The notes beneath the pieces are model-generated. The model searched no databases. It saw only the letters and a list, made by a program, of their open reading frames with translations, and was not told the origin of the DNA. Shown here piece by piece: positions 53,960 through 62,700 of a stretch of DNA of 64,000 nt; positions within the stretch are counted from its first letter, which is position 1; each line of letters begins with the position of its first letter. Position numbers and translations under genes: made by a program. Source of the DNA: an uncultured Draconibacterium sp. (GTDB lineage Bacteria; Bacteroidota; Bacteroidia; Bacteroidales; Prolixibacteraceae); contig NZ_CAJXYQ010000005.1 of assembly GCF_913063105.1 (NCBI RefSeq), positions 124,001 through 188,000 on the forward strand. The letters run 5' to 3'.

Positions 53960-55150
53960 TTAACGGTTAAGTTCAATTGCTGCCAGAATAAATGGCCCAA
54001 CACCTTTTGTGTCGTTTTTAACAATTTTCTCATTAATATAATAATCGTAAGAGCCATCTCTGTATGGATTACCACCCAGACCACAGCTTCCACAAATGTT
54101 AACCATGCTTATTAATCCATCTTCATCAGTAATAATAAAAGTATCAACCATGTCATTAAAAGCGGCATTTGCAATATCAAGATACGATTTAGCAAGATAT
54201 CCTTTTTTAGCTCCTTTTGCCATGGCATAAATGTACATTGCCGTACCCGAACCTTCAAGGTAATTGCCTTCCGCTCTGCCCATATCGAGTACCTGGTGCC
54301 AAACGCCTTTTTCCGGATCACGTACCTTAAGCAGTGCTTCAAGTGTTTTGTTTAATGTCTCAATAAGAGCAGGTCGGTCCGGGTGGTCTTCAGGGAGAAA
54401 ATCCAGCACATCAACAATTGCCATAACATACCACCCCATTGCACGGCTCCAGAAGTGAGGAGATTGTCCGGTATTCGGGTTGCTCCAGCGTTGTTCTTTG
54501 CTTTCATCCCAGGCGTGGTACAAAAGCCCGGTTTCCGGATCTACAGTTTTTTCGTAAGCCAGCAAAATTTCGTGTGTAACCACACTGTGCCATTGTGGCT
54601 GGTTGTTTTCTGTTGCATACTGAGACAAAAAAGGCGCCGCCATATAAACTCCATCGAGCCATATTTGCCACGGATAACGTTTCTTGTGCCAAAATCCCCC
54701 GGTTTCTGTTTTTGGGTGTTTTTCCATTTGCTCAATAAACTGTGGAATGGCTTTTTTATATTTTTCTTCTCCGGTATCGTTTGCCAGAATTTGCAGGCAG
54801 GTTGCCGGGCGAATCAGGTCGATATTGTATTTTTCCATATCGTAACGTTCAATATTCCCGTTTTTGTCCACCAGCATATCAATAAAAATTTTGAGGTAAT
54901 CCGAATATTTTTGGTCAACATCTCCTAATTTATAAATTGCTGCACCTAACAAGGAAACATCGTACGACCAACCGGCGCGGGTTCGGCCGTTATAGTAAGC
55001 AAGTGTATCATATCGGTGCATCACAGCTTCTGCCATTTTTATGCTCCATTTTTCTGTCGTTTTGTTTTCTTCCTTTTTTACCGGAGCCGAGCATGAGAGA
55101 ATAAATAGGGTGAGTATTGCAGTTATTGTCATTAAAATTTTTTGCATCAT
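53960..55150 (-). CDS. GH105-type unsaturated rhamnogalacturonyl hydrolase, lipoprotein
   Basis: This 396-residue lipoprotein (lipobox FILSC) has GH105 motifs: GRTRAGWSYDVSLLGAAIY near the N-terminus, IWLDGVYMAAPFLSQYA with the catalytic aspartate, WSRAMGWYVMAIVDVLDFLP, and GSCGLGGNPYRDGSYDYYI near the C-terminus. The enzyme should remove unsaturated uronic acids from rhamnogalacturonan oligomers. It lies 7 nt after the GH106-like gene and is surely co-transcribed with it. Start choice between adjacent ATGs at 55150 and 55147 (MM) is open. It is under the LacI-linked promoter rather than the HTCS unit, so the two GH105 genes may respond to different signals. Confidence 0.9.
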   Translation of the reverse strand: MMQKILMTITAILTLFILSCSAPVKKEENKTTEKWSIKMAEAVMHRYDTLAYYNGRTRAGWSYDVSLLGAAIYKLGDVDQKYSDYLKIFIDMLVDKNGNIERYDMEKYNIDLIRPATCLQILANDTGEEKYKKAIPQFIEQMEKHPKTETGGFWHKKRYPWQIWLDGVYMAAPFLSQYATENNQPQWHSVVTHEILLAYEKTVDPETGLLYHAWDESKEQRWSNPNTGQSPHFWSRAMGWYVMAIVDVLDFLPEDHPDRPALIETLNKTLEALLKVRDPEKGVWHQVLDMGRAEGNYLEGSGTAMYIYAMAKGAKKGYLAKSYLDIANAAFNDMVDTFIITDEDGLISMVNICGSCGLGGNPYRDGSYDYYINEKIVKNDTKGVGPFILAAIELNR

Positions 55151-55157
55151 CGTAAAT

Positions 55158-58100
55158 TTATTTTGAAGAAGTTATTTTTACATTTTCAATAAAACCAAAG
55201 GGAATATGGTTGTATGTGTCTGTCCATATGGCAGTTTCTATTTCTTTTTTTCTAAGATCGTACCAATCTTTTTCACCCCGGCCATCGGGGAAACCCCCTG
55301 ATCCGGTAAAGCTTCGCGGTCCAACTTTTATAAGTTCCACGCCCTTGTGATGGTGGGGGCCAAGTAGGTTACGTAACGAATTTATAAGGGTGATGTTAAG
55401 CTTGTTTTTACCTTCGTACAGGTAGTTGCTTATTTCTGTTCTGAAGGGTGCCCATACCAGGGTATCGACAACCTGGCCGTTTATTTCAACTACTGCAACA
55501 ATGGCTTCGCAGTTGGGGAGCTCAAGGTAATACTCGTTTCCGGGAGCAGGCGGGGCCATTTCAAAATCCTGAGACAAGGAGAAACTTCCGGCGTAAAAAG
55601 GATAACCTTCGGTTGTTAAATTGCCGCTAAATATGTCTTTTTCAGCCGTAATTGAAAAGGCGGAGAACTGATGTGCCGGTCGTTCCTGAAAGTCGCCCGT
55701 GCGATTACGTTGCGTATTATTGGTGGTCAATTCATTTTTTCCCTCCACGGCAAAGTCTCCTGTCAGATAAATACTTTCTATTTCGGTTCCGTAACGTTCA
55801 ACAGGGTCGGAACTGAGTGGTTGTGGTGCTTTAAAATCAAGTTTCAGCTGAATATTATTGTCACCTGCCGAAATCAGTGCAGAGATATCAGTACTTTTAA
55901 ATGTTCGATCGATATAGTACTGGTTGGTATTGAAAACTATTTCTGTTCCGTTTATTGAAACTGATGAGTACATGTCAGGTTGTTCTAAAACAAGCTGGCA
56001 GGTTTGGGGCAAGGTTTTAACATGCAAAGGGTAGTTTAAAACCAATTGACCAATATAGTTTTGGCTGGCTAAACGGTTAAAAATACCTATGACAGGCTCT
56101 GGAGTACTCATTGTTTTGTCCCCGTTGGTGGAGTATTGAGCAAAATCGAGCGTTATGGCATTGGCATGTTTCCTTTCGCCCTGCCATTCGTTTTCAAACA
56201 CAAAAACATTTTTTCGGAGTTCGGGCAGTTTATAATCGCCGGAAATTGGTATGGTGTTGTTTATTTCTCCGGTTGTTATCCATATGCTCGATGATGGGCT
56301 TAGTTCAATTGAATACGATCCATCCTTGTTCTTCTCCAGGGTATAGCACTCTATTTCCGAAGGGTCCCAAAGAAGTGGTACGTTGTTAAAGTCAGCAACC
56401 AAATCAAACTGTATACTTTGGGTGCGCGAACTGTTATAGAAATTAATAAGTTGTCCGTTTTGGACTTTACGGGTTTGAGTCCAAATTTTATCCGTGTTTA
56501 CTCCCTTTAATGTAACATTTGGTTTTATTTTTTCCGGAAGTAGTTTTGGTGCCTCGGCAGCAGAAAGGAATAGGGTTGATTTTTTTAACATTGTCAATCT
56601 GTCTTCATCTTTTTTCCCGTCAACGTACACGGGAAAGCGTCCGAAATTAATAACCAGTCCTCCGTTTTTTTGCAGCGTTTCAATCAGTTTTAGTGTTGTT
56701 TCGCGTATTGAAATCATGTCGGGTAAAACAATGTGTCCGTACTGCATTGCGCCAATTACCAGCTTATTTGCCTGAACAAAAGCCGTGTCAGCCATTATTT
56801 GCTCATCGCCAACATCGTAGTCGTAATGCAAAGCTTGCAGAACATCCAAAGCTTCCAGCATGCCACTTGTAAATTCGCCATCGTTGTTTCCTTTAATATA
56901 TTCGCTTTCCAGTGGACTAATGACCAAAAGTTGTGGCACGTATTTGCCAATTGATGCAGCATAGGCAATGCGTCCGAGATAATCCTCTATTTTTTTATTG
57001 TAGTTCCAGTACGGCTGCTGGTATGAAAAAGTTGGGGGGTAATCGCGTTTGCGATGCCCTTTCATGCTGTACAATGTAAGGTGCGGACAAAAATGATTAA
57101 CACCCAGAATACTGTGCCAGCCTGCCAACCATTTTCGGTCTTCAAAATTCATATTCTGACCGCTAATTCCAAACAATTCGCTTAAACGTTTTTGTTTTCC
57201 GTATTGGTTAGCCACACTACTTAAATTGCGGGCAGTTATAAGTTTGTTGGTAATTGATAAACCCAGCATATCCATACCCGGTTGTTGCATGCTGCGGTAA
57301 TGAAGCATGGTATTTGCAGCGCGGTCGCGTACTTTGTAAAGTATATCTTCGGCCAGGTAGTGCCCGGTATAATCAAAACCATTTTTGCCACAATAGTCAG
57401 CAAGTTGTTTGGTGTAACTTTCTTCAAAAGCCAAAGCCTTTGCCTGATAGTAATGCATGCGAACTTCTCGCCAGTTGTCTTTTTCTTCGTATAGAAGCGG
57501 AAGTTTATCACGCAGCTTGTATCCATGCATTTCGCTAAATTTTTTTTCCAGCCAGGGCGAGTAGGAGAGTGTGCCCAGATTTGGAGTGTTCTTGTCGAAA
57601 TAGCGTGCATGCACATGCGGTTCGTCTGAAAAAATGGCCGGAGTATAAGTTGTAATAGCTGTTTTGTACTTGTCAACATAGGGCCGGTAAGAAACGTCTA
57701 TAAATGCCTGAACTGCTTCGGGATTAAATAAGTCAACATAACAGGTGCCGTTAAAAATATCGTATCCAAACTGCGAGGTGTATAAAACGTAATTTGTTTT
57801 TTCGTCTTCGGCAATAATTTCAGCGCCTTCGGGCAGTGGAGTGTTTTTTTCTAAACGGGCGAGGCATTTCGCCCTAAAATCCTCATCCATTCTCGGAACA
57901 ATACCTCCTGCAAATCCACTTGGCCATTTGTCTTCATCGTAAAACATACAATTTAATCCTGCCTGGTTGGCTGCTTCAACCGATGCTTTCATAATCTTCC
58001 ACCAGTCGTCTCCTAAAAATTCGGTGATTAAGCCAGAACGACTGTGAAGGTAAAAACCACCCAGTCCCGCTTGTTTGAAATCAATTATCTGACGTTGGAT

Positions 58101-58295
58101 TTCTTTTTCGGTAAGCGAATCATTAATAGAATAGAAAGTGTGTGTGCGGTAGTCGTTTGGCGGATTAATAAAAAGATTGTAGCAGATATTATCCAGATTT
58201 TTCTCTTTTTGAGAATCTGGCCTATTTGTACAACAAATAACCAAAGCCATCAGCAAAATGATGGAAATAAGCTTAAAGTTTGATTGTTTCAGCAT
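55158..58295 (-). CDS. GH106-like alpha-L-rhamnosidase, lipoprotein
   Basis: This 1045-residue lipoprotein (lipobox LVICC) has the large-enzyme layout of GH106-type proteins: FINPPNDYRTHTFYSIND near the N-terminus, GGFYLHSRSGLITEF, MFYDEDKWPSGFAGG (about 118-132) and, in the C-terminal half, galactose-binding-like beta domains (about 720-1045, with YYLELPNCEAIVAVVEINGQ). GH106 enzymes release L-rhamnose from rhamnogalacturonans. Assignment to GH106 rather than a related uncharacterised family rests on motif memory. It is the first gene of the - strand set, immediately downstream of a LacI-type operator overlapping its promoter. Confidence 0.78.
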   Translation of the reverse strand: MLKQSNFKLISIILLMALVICCTNRPDSQKEKNLDNICYNLFINPPNDYRTHTFYSINDSLTEKEIQRQIIDFKQAGLGGFYLHSRSGLITEFLGDDWWKIMKASVEAANQAGLNCMFYDEDKWPSGFAGGIVPRMDEDFRAKCLARLEKNTPLPEGAEIIAEDEKTNYVLYTSQFGYDIFNGTCYVDLFNPEAVQAFIDVSYRPYVDKYKTAITTYTPAIFSDEPHVHARYFDKNTPNLGTLSYSPWLEKKFSEMHGYKLRDKLPLLYEEKDNWREVRMHYYQAKALAFEESYTKQLADYCGKNGFDYTGHYLAEDILYKVRDRAANTMLHYRSMQQPGMDMLGLSITNKLITARNLSSVANQYGKQKRLSELFGISGQNMNFEDRKWLAGWHSILGVNHFCPHLTLYSMKGHRKRDYPPTFSYQQPYWNYNKKIEDYLGRIAYAASIGKYVPQLLVISPLESEYIKGNNDGEFTSGMLEALDVLQALHYDYDVGDEQIMADTAFVQANKLVIGAMQYGHIVLPDMISIRETTLKLIETLQKNGGLVINFGRFPVYVDGKKDEDRLTMLKKSTLFLSAAEAPKLLPEKIKPNVTLKGVNTDKIWTQTRKVQNGQLINFYNSSRTQSIQFDLVADFNNVPLLWDPSEIECYTLEKNKDGSYSIELSPSSSIWITTGEINNTIPISGDYKLPELRKNVFVFENEWQGERKHANAITLDFAQYSTNGDKTMSTPEPVIGIFNRLASQNYIGQLVLNYPLHVKTLPQTCQLVLEQPDMYSSVSINGTEIVFNTNQYYIDRTFKSTDISALISAGDNNIQLKLDFKAPQPLSSDPVERYGTEIESIYLTGDFAVEGKNELTTNNTQRNRTGDFQERPAHQFSAFSITAEKDIFSGNLTTEGYPFYAGSFSLSQDFEMAPPAPGNEYYLELPNCEAIVAVVEINGQVVDTLVWAPFRTEISNYLYEGKNKLNITLINSLRNLLGPHHHKGVELIKVGPRSFTGSGGFPDGRGEKDWYDLRKKEIETAIWTDTYNHIPFGFIENVKITSSK

Positions 58296-58319
58296 GATAC
58301 TGTATTACTTAAATTGTTT

Positions 58320-58349
58320 CAAAAATACAAAGTTTTTATTAAATGTAAA
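58320..58349 (-). promoter_or_regulatory. Promoter of the GH106-like gene
   Basis: On the - strand, TATTTTTG (58320-58327) matches TAnnTTTG exactly; TTTA at 58346-58349, 18 nt upstream, stands for the -33 TTTG and lies inside the operator at 58343-58358. The leader to the ATG at 58295 is very short. The overlap suggests direct repression. Confidence 0.55.
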
Positions 58350-58358
58350 CGTTAACAT
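58343..58358. promoter_or_regulatory. LacI-type operator, GH106 side
   Basis: ATGTAAAC|GTTAACAT is a 16-bp palindrome with one mismatched pair, centred on CG as in LacI/CcpA-type operators. It overlaps the -33 box of the GH106-like gene. Confidence 0.7.
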
Positions 58359-58542
58359 CAATATTCTCGCTAAAACCGCAAATCGTGAAAAAGTTAAAAG
58401 AGGATTTTTATTCAGGCTATTTTTTTAAAAAAGAGTTATTGCTTGTTGTATGTGGTTGAAAAAGAGCATAAAAAGCTTTGTAGAGAGACTTGATGTTAAG
58501 CTTGTATAAAAATAAAAGCAGACGAAAAATTTTTATTTTTAC

Positions 58543-58558
58543 ATGAAAACGTTTACAT
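58543..58558. promoter_or_regulatory. LacI-type operator, lacI side
   Basis: ATGAAAAC|GTTTACAT is a near-perfect 16-bp palindrome with the same CG centre as the site at 58343. A weaker CAAAGC|GTTTTG element follows at 58561-58572. It overlaps the probable -33 box of the regulator gene, so autoregulation is likely. Confidence 0.7.
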
Positions 58559-58580
58559 TGCAAAGCGTTTTGTATTATTG
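58552..58580 (+). promoter_or_regulatory. Probable promoter of the LacI-family gene
   Basis: TTTA (58552-58555) and TATTATTG (58573-58580, one mismatch to TAnnTTTG) are 17 nt apart. The -33 element lies in the operator, mirroring the arrangement on the other side. Confidence 0.4.
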
Positions 58581-58621
58581 CGCAATAAAATAGAATAAAA
58601 ACTTAACTAAAACTTTGTCGT

Positions 58622-59617
58622 ATGGCCAGTATGGAAGATGTAGCAAAACGAGCCGGGGTGTCTATTGCCACGGTATCTCGTGTGCTCAATAATAATGGCA
58701 AAGTAAATGATGCAACCCGGGCACGAATTTTAAAGGCGATTAAAGAACTTAAATATCAGCCCAGCAGGGTGGCCAAGCGTTTACGGTCTAAAAGCGTATC
58801 GGGGAATTTAATCGGTGTATTGATTCCCGATATTCAAAACCCTTTTTATGTTGATGTTCTTGAAGGTATTGAAGAGGTGGCATATAATAATAATTATGCA
58901 CTGATTATGTGTAATTTTAGCCAGGATGAGAAGAAAGAAAAATTATACCTTGAGATATTGCAGTCGGAGGGCATTGATGGAATTATTGCTGCACCGGCCA
59001 GCGAAGACGATATTCAATTAAAAAGAATGGTTAAGGACGGCTTGCCTGTAGTATGTGTCGACAGGGGCCTAAGCAATACTGATGTTGACGTAGTGCTGGT
59101 AAATAATGAAGATAGTGCCTTTAATGCGGTTGACTTTTTAGCAAAGCAAGGTTACAAACGAATAGCTATCATCTCGGGATTAACCACTATTCCATCAACT
59201 ACCTATCGTGATAAAGGATATGTAAAGGCATTGGAGCATAATGGCCTTCCGGTTTTGGATGAACTTATTAAACATGGTGACTCTAAATTACCGAGTGGCG
59301 TGCAACTGTGTGAGGAGCTATTGAATTTGCCCGAACCTCCCGATGCGATTTTTACCGGTAATAACCTGATAACATTAGGTGCCCTTGAAACCATTCATAA
59401 ACGCAAACTTACCATTCCTGATGATGTGGCAATTGTAGGTTTTGACGATATGTATTGGGCTAGTAGTCTGAATCCACCACTAACTGCAGTGAGGCAGCCG
59501 GCAAGAGAAATTGGGAAAAGAGCAGGAGAGCTTTTAATACAACGGATTAACGAACCAGAGCGCTCAAGTATACAAATGATTTTAAATGCCGAATTAATGA
59601 AACGAAGCTCGGCATAA
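58622..59617 (+). CDS. LacI-family transcriptional regulator
   Basis: This 331-residue cytoplasmic repressor has an N-terminal helix-turn-helix (MEDVAKRAGVSIATVSRVLN, about 4-23) with hinge helix (YQPSRVAKRLRSKS, about 46-60) and a periplasmic-binding-protein-like effector domain (about 63-325, with LIGVLIPDIQNPFY, GIIAAPASEDD and IVGFDDMYWASSLNPPLTAVRQP). It would bind the CG-centred palindromes around it and release them when a sugar or sugar phosphate binds. It is divergent from the GH106-like gene, the usual place for a local regulator. Targets probably include that enzyme set, its own gene and the large repeat protein downstream. Confidence 0.95.
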   Translation: MASMEDVAKRAGVSIATVSRVLNNNGKVNDATRARILKAIKELKYQPSRVAKRLRSKSVSGNLIGVLIPDIQNPFYVDVLEGIEEVAYNNNYALIMCNFSQDEKKEKLYLEILQSEGIDGIIAAPASEDDIQLKRMVKDGLPVVCVDRGLSNTDVDVVLVNNEDSAFNAVDFLAKQGYKRIAIISGLTTIPSTTYRDKGYVKALEHNGLPVLDELIKHGDSKLPSGVQLCEELLNLPEPPDAIFTGNNLITLGALETIHKRKLTIPDDVAIVGFDDMYWASSLNPPLTAVRQPAREIGKRAGELLIQRINEPERSSIQMILNAELMKRSSA

Positions 59618-59652
59618 TTGCGTAATAATAGCACTTGTTTGTATGTCGATAA

Positions 59653-59668
59653 ATGTAAACGTTACCAT
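59653..59668. promoter_or_regulatory. LacI-type operator upstream of the large repeat protein
   Basis: ATGTAAAC|GTTACCAT has the same CG-centred layout with two mismatched pairs. It lies 110 nt before the ATG at 59778 in the gap after the regulator gene. No TAnnTTTG box was found at the right distance. Confidence 0.5.
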
Positions 59669-59777
59669 TAAGAAGTAATTTAAAGAAATGTAAGACTCAG
59701 AAAATAAGATACATGAGAGTGTAAACGATGATATAAAATAGAACTATATTGAATTTGTTGAACTAAAAATTATACCT

Positions 59778-62700
59778 ATGATGAAAAACTACATGAAGTT
59801 TTTTTTAGTCGCCTGTTTCTTGTTTGCAGCAGGCGTGTCGAACGCCCAATTTAAATTCGGAGATAAATCGAGTATTGGGCAATCAATAACTGTTGATTCA
59901 CTGTCAGGAGTTACTACTTTTCTGGTAGATTTTAATACCGATAAAGGTAATAGTACCTGGACTCAGGATTCTACCGGACTCTCAATCAGCTTTAGTAAAT
60001 GCCAAACGAATAAAGGTATCAAGCAGGAAGTATTTACCGATGCTTCTGCTACGGCTGAAAAAGTTTTTAACGGCGATTTTAAGGTGCGAAACTGGGGGAG
60101 CTATGAAAATCCGGTGCGTATGGCCAGCATTGATTCGATGACAGCAATTTTTACTAAATATGGCGAAAAGTATGCTGGCACTGGCGATTCTACAAAGAAT
60201 GTTATCTGGAAACCATCGGCTTGTTTGTTTGATATAAATGATTCAAACCAGGTTTTTGGAACGCATCCGGGAATGTACAAGCGTGTTGAGTATGGTTTTT
60301 ATTTTAAGTTCGAATCAACGCTTACTTCCGATATCGAATTTGAAATGGATACTTATGATGAAGGCAATACCAGTCAGACAGCAAGCTACAAGCTGATTGT
60401 TGCTGTTGGAAGCGAAGATAACATTGTTGGTGAAGTTGCCGATTTTTATGTTTCAGGATCTGGAAAAAAATCAGTTAAACTAGCTGAAGCTGTTGGTGTT
60501 GATTTTGCTACTTTCTCTGGAACTAAAGTTTATTTTTGGCTTAAAACCCTGGGTACTGGTACTGAAATGGCCGAAGATAGTTTTGATCCAACAGTTGTTT
60601 TTGACAACTTGACTGTTTCTTACCAGGTTCCTGTATGGATTGCTCCTCCTGCCGGAGCTATTGATGGTACTGTATTGAATAATATGGATGATCCGTTTAT
60701 CGCTCCTGCTGATGTTGCTTCGATGGATTCATTGTTGATTCAGATAAACAATCGTAGCAGTGCATTGGAAATTGTTGATGATTTGGGAGACCGTAAATTA
60801 CTAGAGGTACTTAACTTAATGTTCATGGATACCTTGGGGCTGATGGCCAACGATGGTAACGGCAATTACAATGTTGAGGTACCTTATACCTATAATGCCC
60901 CGGTTTGGGATGTGAATAAAATGGAATGGTCGAAACAAAAAATTACCGTTGCAGCTCCTGATTCGATGATAAATGATGATATGATGCTGTATTTCCATGC
61001 AACTCCAACTTCCGGTAATTTGCATTCTGCACGTTTAGAAATGGATTGTGGCACAAGAATCTGGTATGATTATTACATGAAGGGAACAGCACCTTACCTA
61101 GATTCGTTAGGTGTTTCTGCCGGAGAATTGAGTCCTGATTTTGATCCCGAGAAAATGACATATCAGGTGGTAGTGCCAGCCGGAACAGGAACACTTAGCT
61201 TCTCTGCAACTGCTGCTGATAGTACTGCCGCAATCGAGTTGCCTGAAGATCTTAGTTTGATGGATGGTGAAGATTATGTTGCAGTGGTTACAACTTCAAG
61301 TAAGGATGGTAGTGCAACAAATGAATACACCATAAATGTTCACGTACAATCAGAAAATGAAATTCTTTTTGTTTCAGGAAGTTCGGATGGAGTATATTCT
61401 TTGGCACGCCTACAGGACCAGAAGGTATACGATGCGCTTGTTGATGCAGGTTATTCTGTTACGATGGAAGATAAGCTGGCACTAAATGTTGAAGGTTTTG
61501 ATTATACTCCTTTCAGTGGCCTGGTAATTGGTGCCGGAGTAGGTTCAAGCTGGGTAAACAATTTTGCAAAAGATGGTTATCCTGTGCCTTGTGTTACAAT
61601 GCAACCTGATGGCCCACGCGCAAATAAGTGGGGCTGGGTAGGAACAGCTAGCAGCGATGGAAGTGAAATGTATGTTACCAAAACTTATGATGAAAATACA
61701 GTGCAAATGGTTGTTACGGACACAACCGGACAGTTTATAACAAATCCTTATGATACCGGAGATACAATTGTTTGGACATTAGGAACAAGCACTTCTGAAG
61801 ATTTTCTGGGTAAAGAGGTAAAATCATATAATCTTTCTGACAGTATTCCGGAAGCGATACCACTGGCAACTATTCCTGCCGATGGCTTTATGCTAACAAC
61901 ACTTTGGGCTGTGCCATCCGGAGCATCAGTACGTTCGTTAACCGCAAATGGTTACGAGCGTGTGGTTCTGGCTAATAATGTTGTTTTCTTTGGATTATTT
62001 AACGATGGTCTTGCTTATGCTTCTGACGCATTTAGTTCAACCTTGGTTCGTTCACTTGAGTGGGCAATGGGAACTGATGCCAGTGCAGAATTGGCCGAGT
62101 TGGTACCTTCGGTTGGAGAATTAGTACCTGCATTTGATCCTGGAAAAACAGAATATCAATTGAATCTGCCAAAAGGAACCGGTTCTGTTGGATTGACAGC
62201 TAAAGCAACTTCTCCAAATGCAACAGTTGATGTTCCTGCTGACTTGGCGTTAAGTGATGGAATGTCTGATGTGATGACAGTTACTGTTACAAGTGCAAAT
62301 GATTCTGTAACCACCATGTATAATGTGATGGTTCATGTTCAAGCCGATAAAGAAATCCTTTATGTTTCAAATTCAAGTGGTGCATATGGATCTGCAGATT
62401 CAGCAGCTATCAATATTTACGATGCATTGGTTGATGGAGGATACTCGGTAACTATGCTTGACAAGTTAGCACTAAATAGCGAAGGATTTGATTACAGCCC
62501 TTATTTTGCAGCGGTAATTGGAGCAGGAGTAGGTTCAAGCTGGGTAAATAATTTTGCAAAAGATGGTTATCCTATTCCTTGTGTTACCATGCAGCATGAT
62601 GGGCCCAGAAAAGGTAAATGGGGTTGGACCGGAACAGATAAAGATGATAATACAGAAATGAATGTGGTAAAAACCGCCGCGGATACTCCTGCTGATTCGG

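Larger units (their letters stand above)
58296..58621. promoter_or_regulatory. Divergent intergenic region between the GH106-like and lacI-type genes
   Basis: This 326-nt AT-rich region carries two LacI-type operators, one near each gene, and a promoter for each direction. I see no gene in it. The middle (about 58365-58500) shows nothing recognisable. Confidence 0.7.

Noticed and set aside
54383-54928. 181-codon + strand frame opposite the GH105 gene
   Set aside because: Antisense to a gene with intact GH105 motifs; no start context or family.
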